This document shows positions 46,027 through 50,000 of a DNA stretch of 50,000 bases, piece after piece. The notes beneath the pieces are model-generated. The model saw only the letters and a list, made by a program, of their open reading frames with translations. It was not told where the DNA came from and made no database searches. Source of the stretch: Anaeromyces robustus (lineage: Eukaryota; Neocallimastigomycota; Neocallimastigomycetes; Neocallimastigales; Neocallimastigaceae); the NCBI GenBank assembly GCA_002104895.1, contig MCFG01000091.1, positions 15,001 to 65,000 of the forward strand, given 5' to 3'. Numbering within the stretch: position 1 is the stretch's first letter; each line of letters starts with the position of its first letter. A program made the position numbers and the translations under genes.

Positions 46027-48652
46027 TCAATTATTTAAAAAAAAAGATAACATATTAATATAGTTTTTAAGTTTATATTCAAATATTTATTTTTCTATTT
46101 CTATGTATATATAGTTAGATTATGTTTTTTTTTTTCTTATTATTTTATGGTATTTATTAGTTAAATCTTGTTTTAAATGTATATAAATATTTAAATGAAA
46201 TAAAACAAAATAATATAATTGTATTTTAAATTTCTTATGTGTATTATTTAAAAAAAAGTGTTTTTTTAAAAAACATTATTTTAATTATATTTATTTTATA
46301 ATATTAAATAACAATTAAATATACAGTCAATGTTAATATTTATGATTTTTTTAATTAGTTTTGATTTTATTATAAATAAAGTTATGAATTTTATTAAAAA
46401 AAAAAAAAATAAATAAAACATAAAAACATATAATAATAAAAGTTTTAAATGAATGTTATTTTTTTAGAATGACAACAAAAGAAATGACAATTATATAACA
46501 TAACATAACATAATATAATAATAATAAATAATTTTTACTTTTATTAATTAATTAGTTAATTAATTATTTATTTAATTAGTTAGTTTTTGAAATAAATGAT
46601 AATTAATGAAATTTTCTTTATAAAAAATTATCTATGTTTCATTAATAGTGGTTATACAATTATTTTAAATTGAATTTGAATTTTATGAATATTACAATAA
46701 CTAATTATTATTAATATATTTATTTATTTTATTTATTTAAAAAAAGAAAAAACAAATTAAAGTTTGTTATTTTAATTCTTTAATTTAATTATTTTTATTG
46801 TTATTTATTTTTTAGTATTTCCAAATATTTTATTATTTATCTTTATTTTTATTTCATATAAAAAGAGGTATATTTAAATGTATATGAAGACAAGCTTTTT
46901 TTTTTCTTTTTTTAAATATTTTACTATTTTTTTACTTTTTTACTATTCTTATTATTATTTAAATTTTTTTTTTAACTTTTTTCTTTTCTATTTTTCTATT
47001 TTTCTATTTTTCTATTTTTCTATTTTTCTAATTTTTTTTTTTTACTATTTAATTCTATTGACAGATTTTAAAGCTTTTTTTTTTTATTTTATTTTATTTT
47101 ATTATTATATTAAATAATGCCAATTTTTTTTTATTTTATTTTTATTTTATCAATTTACCATTCTAATAAATTATTAATAAATAAGATTACAATAATTAAT
47201 TGTAATAATTAATAATCGATAATTAATAATTAATAATGTATTTTTTTTTTTTTTTTAAATAATTAATAATACTATATTTAACTATATAAAATATTTTATT
47301 ATTAATTAATTTTATTATTAATTGTTTTAATAGATTATATTTTAGGAATTGATAGTTAAATATATGTATATATTATCAATATATTCTAATATATACAATT
47401 ACTATGGTAATTAAATAGAAATATTTTAACCATTTTTTAGTATCGCTAGGTTTGACCTATGATTTTGTTACAAAATTAGAGTTTACTATTATTAAATATA
47501 TATTTGAAATGTCATAAATATATTATAAATATATTGATACGGTTTTTTATTATTTTAATTTTTTTTTTATCATTATTCAATAAGAGGTTAATGATTTATA
47601 AATAAATTCTCCTGTTGATATATAATAAATATTATTCCATATATTACTTTATATTATATTATATATAAAAAATAAATTATTAAGTCATTTATTAAAAGAT
47701 TCTGTATATTAATTAAAATTTCAACAATTAAAAACCAAATAAACTTAAAAAAGAAATAATTAAATAATTAATATATATTGTAAATATATTCTATTATATA
47801 TAATATATACTATATATAATATTAATTTTACATTTAATTTAAAATTTTAAAATTGTTTAAATAATTAAGTATTTGACATTTTTTTTTTTTAACATTTTTT
47901 TTATATATTTATTATAAAATATCAAAAAAAAAAAAAAAAAGTAGAGGAGAAACCTTTTTAAAATATTTCAAAAAAAAAAAAAAAAGTAAGAATAAAAATC
48001 TATTGAGTCCATAAAAAGACTTAATAATTAATAATGAAAAAAGAGATAAGAGATAAAGATTTTTTTTAAAAAAAGAACAAACCCAAAAAGTAAAAACAAA
48101 TTAAATAATTTATTCTCCTTATTAAAAAAAATAATTTTAACAAATTATTAAAATATTTTAAATTATTCTTTCTTAACAATTAATATTTATTATATTAAAA
48201 TAATATTTATTATTTATTGTTATTAATATATTAATATTTAAAAAAATAAATAAAAAAAAGAATTTTAGTTGTTTTTTATTTTATTATAAAAATAATGTAT
48301 GATACTTTACATTATTTTTAAAAATTTAAAAATTTTTTAATGAAAAAATAACAATTATTTTTTATATATTAAAAGACTATCTTAAAGCTATAAGCATCTT
48401 TATTTTTATTGTTATTTCTTTTTCTATTAATTATTTCAATACCAAAGAAAAAGAAATAAATTAACAAAAAAATAATTTATATATATTTATAGTTATTACC
48501 TTTTTTTATATTTTCTTTTTTTTTTCCTTTTATTTTTTTTAATTAAAAAAAAAAAATAAAAAATTATAACCCCAATTTTTACTTATAATAAAAAAAATGA
48601 TTATATTATATGAAAAATATCTATTATATAATTCGATAATTATATATAGAAA
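45555..48652. other. AT-rich intergenic region
   Basis: Just after the stop codon there is a T tract (about 45580-45611). (AAT)n occurs near 45997-46026. TTTTTCTATTTTTCTATTTT repeats lie near 46979-47030, and a 79-codon Phe-rich frame across them is an artefact. Paired A tracts lie near 47924-47986. No supportable gene. Confidence 0.55.
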
Positions 48653-48678
48653 TTATTCAACAGCCTTATCTTGACCAT
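48653..48678 (-). pseudogene. Possible orphan terminal exon ending GQDKAVE-stop
   Basis: On the minus strand an AT-rich stretch ends in TTTTAAAG, followed by a GC-richer ATGGTCAAGATAAGGCTGTT and GAATAA. With AG as acceptor this reads x|GQDKAVE-stop, with codon use like that of highly expressed genes. I could find no upstream exons between here and the kinase start at 49579, so it may be a leftover of a broken gene or chance. Confidence 0.25.
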
Positions 48679-49578
48679 CTTTAAAATAATAAAATAATAT
48701 ATAACAAGGTATTTTTTTTATTCTTTCGCAATAATATTAAAATAAGTATACATATATAATAAACTAATAAATTTTTATTATTAATATAGGATTTTATATA
48801 AAATATTTAATTATTAATAATAAATTGTTAAAAAAAAAAAACAAAAATAATAAAAAAAAAAAACAAAAAACAAAAAACAAAAACAAAAAACACAAACAAA
48901 CAAACAAACAAACAAAAAAAACCAGTGTTAATGTATTAGTTTTATATAGGAAATAGTTTTCATAGTGACAGATAATATCAAAAAATTATAAAAAAAATAA
49001 TGTTTGCTAAATAAATTAACAAAACAAGCAGAAAAAAAAATTCATAATAACATTTTAATATATTCCTTTTGTAAATATCATATTCTATTATTGTAATATC
49101 AAGTTTTTAAAATTTTGTAAGATTCATAATAAAAACAAGCCAATAAAAATTTTTTGATTCACATATTTATTTTTTAAACAATTTATCACTACATAATTAT
49201 CATAAATATTATATAATATTTTATTTTAAATTATAATATATCTTTTTAATAAGTTTTATTTTAAATCTATAACAGTTATAACATAATATAATATAATATA
49301 ATATAATTATTAAATTAACAAACAAACAAACAAACAGTAATCATATCAAAATATTATTTAAAAACTATATTATTTTTTTAAATATTTTTGATAAAAAAAA
49401 AAAACTTAATATTTAATATCAATAATAATAATAATAATAATAATAATAATTAAATTAAAACAAAAGAAAACAAAATAAAAGATAACATAGCAAATAATAA
49501 GTTATAATAATAATAAAATATTTATATCATATTTAACTCTTAATTATTAAATTATATCCCATTTTCATTTTCATTATC
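48679..49578. other. AT-rich region upstream of the kinase gene
   Basis: It contains A-rich tracts, (CAAA)n-like runs (about 48870-48916 and 49318-49336), a short TAATA run near 49281-49300 and an AAT run near 49419-49450. It should hold the kinase promoter. Confidence 0.5.
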
Positions 49579-50000
49579 ATGGAAAACTATCACATAATTA
49601 AAAAAATTGGTTCCGGTTCATTTGCAACCGTTTATTTAGCTCAAAGTAAAAATCAACTTTATGCTTTAAAAGTTATAAATAAAACAGAGATAACAACTGT
49701 ATATGAACAAAAATTAAATAATGAGATTCAAATATTGAAGGTATATAATTAATATTTTATAATTTTTTTTGTTAATTTTTTTTTATATTATAAAATAATA
49801 ATATATATATTTAATTTTATATAATATACTCATTACATTTAAATTATATATATATATATATTAAAATAGAAAATAAATCATCCAAATATAGTTAAATTAT
49901 ATGATGTTATTGAAACATCCGAATCTTATTATTTAATATTAGAATATATTTCAGGTGGTGATTTATATGATTTAGTAACATCAAAAGATTTTTCAAAATT
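49579..50000 (+). CDS. Protein kinase, N-terminal part (cut by window end)
   Basis: Exon 1 (49579-49740, 54 codons) and exon 2 (49870 onward) flank a 129-bp intron (GTATAT...AATAG). The protein starts MENYHIIKKIGSGSFATVYLA. The Gly-rich loop is GSGSFATV (11-18), the ATP-binding Lys is Lys31 in YALKVI, and the alpha-C Glu is probably Glu49 in NNEIQILK. HPNIVKLYDV and then LILEYISGGDLYDLV, the hinge region, follow. The kinase domain starts at residue 4, so there is no N-terminal extension. The style resembles CAMK-group or ULK-like Ser/Thr kinases, but the catalytic and C-terminal parts lie outside the window and the family cannot be fixed. Confidence 0.93.

Noticed and set aside
46878-47117. 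79-codon Phe-rich plus-strand frame
   Set aside because: Translation of TTTTTCTATTTTTC repeats.

Overview
The window looks like nuclear DNA of a very AT-rich eukaryote with GT-AG spliceosomal introns, long A/T homopolymers, (AAT)n and (AATA)n microsatellites, and Asn-, Ser- and Asp-rich proteins. The mix points most strongly to an anaerobic gut fungus (Neocallimastigomycota): ribosomal proteins of general eukaryotic type, a proteinase-K-type subtilase, a receptor-like LRR-TM-SH3 protein and one bacterial-looking AbrB-type gene. That assignment is inference. The standard genetic code fits every gene.

Layout. 1-4.1 kb: an array of about five ~520-bp tandem repeats, then shorter minisatellites. 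4.3-4.75 kb (-): small protein with two AbrB-like beta-hairpin modules, a candidate transfer from bacteria. 5.5-6.3 kb (+): ribosomal protein uL15. 7.6-10.3 kb: two head-to-head copies of ribosomal protein eL37 sharing one 462-bp promoter region. All three ribosomal protein genes appear to have a first coding exon that is only the ATG, and all share a CCAAT-type promoter element. 11.0-11.8 kb: higher-order tandem repeats abutting a decayed non-LTR retrotransposon 3' end (about 11.8-12.8 kb). 12.8-23.8 kb: about 11 kb of gene-poor AT-rich DNA with palindromes and microsatellites. 23.8-28.3 kb (+): a 1507-residue, largely disordered protein carrying six RFx[V/I]-type motifs. 30.5-31.1 kb: a short-unit satellite. 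31.8-34.5 kb (-): a five-exon gene for a 764-residue signal peptide-LRR-TM-SH3 protein. 34.5-38.5 kb: non-coding, with a roughly 90-unit (AAT)n run. 38.5-41.6 kb (+): a three-exon secreted subtilase with an inhibitor-type propeptide and an Asp-rich repeat tail. 44.2-45.6 kb (+): a six- or seven-pass membrane protein with a Ser-rich repetitive tail. 48.65 kb (-): a possible orphan terminal exon. 49.58 kb to the end (+): the N-terminal part of a protein kinase.

How the genes relate: apart from the divergent eL37 pair and the nearby uL15 gene, which probably share ribosomal-protein regulation, I see no functional cluster. Exon boundaries were placed by hand from splice signals, frame continuity and family conservation. 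They are strong for the ribosomal proteins, the subtilase and the LRR-SH3 gene.
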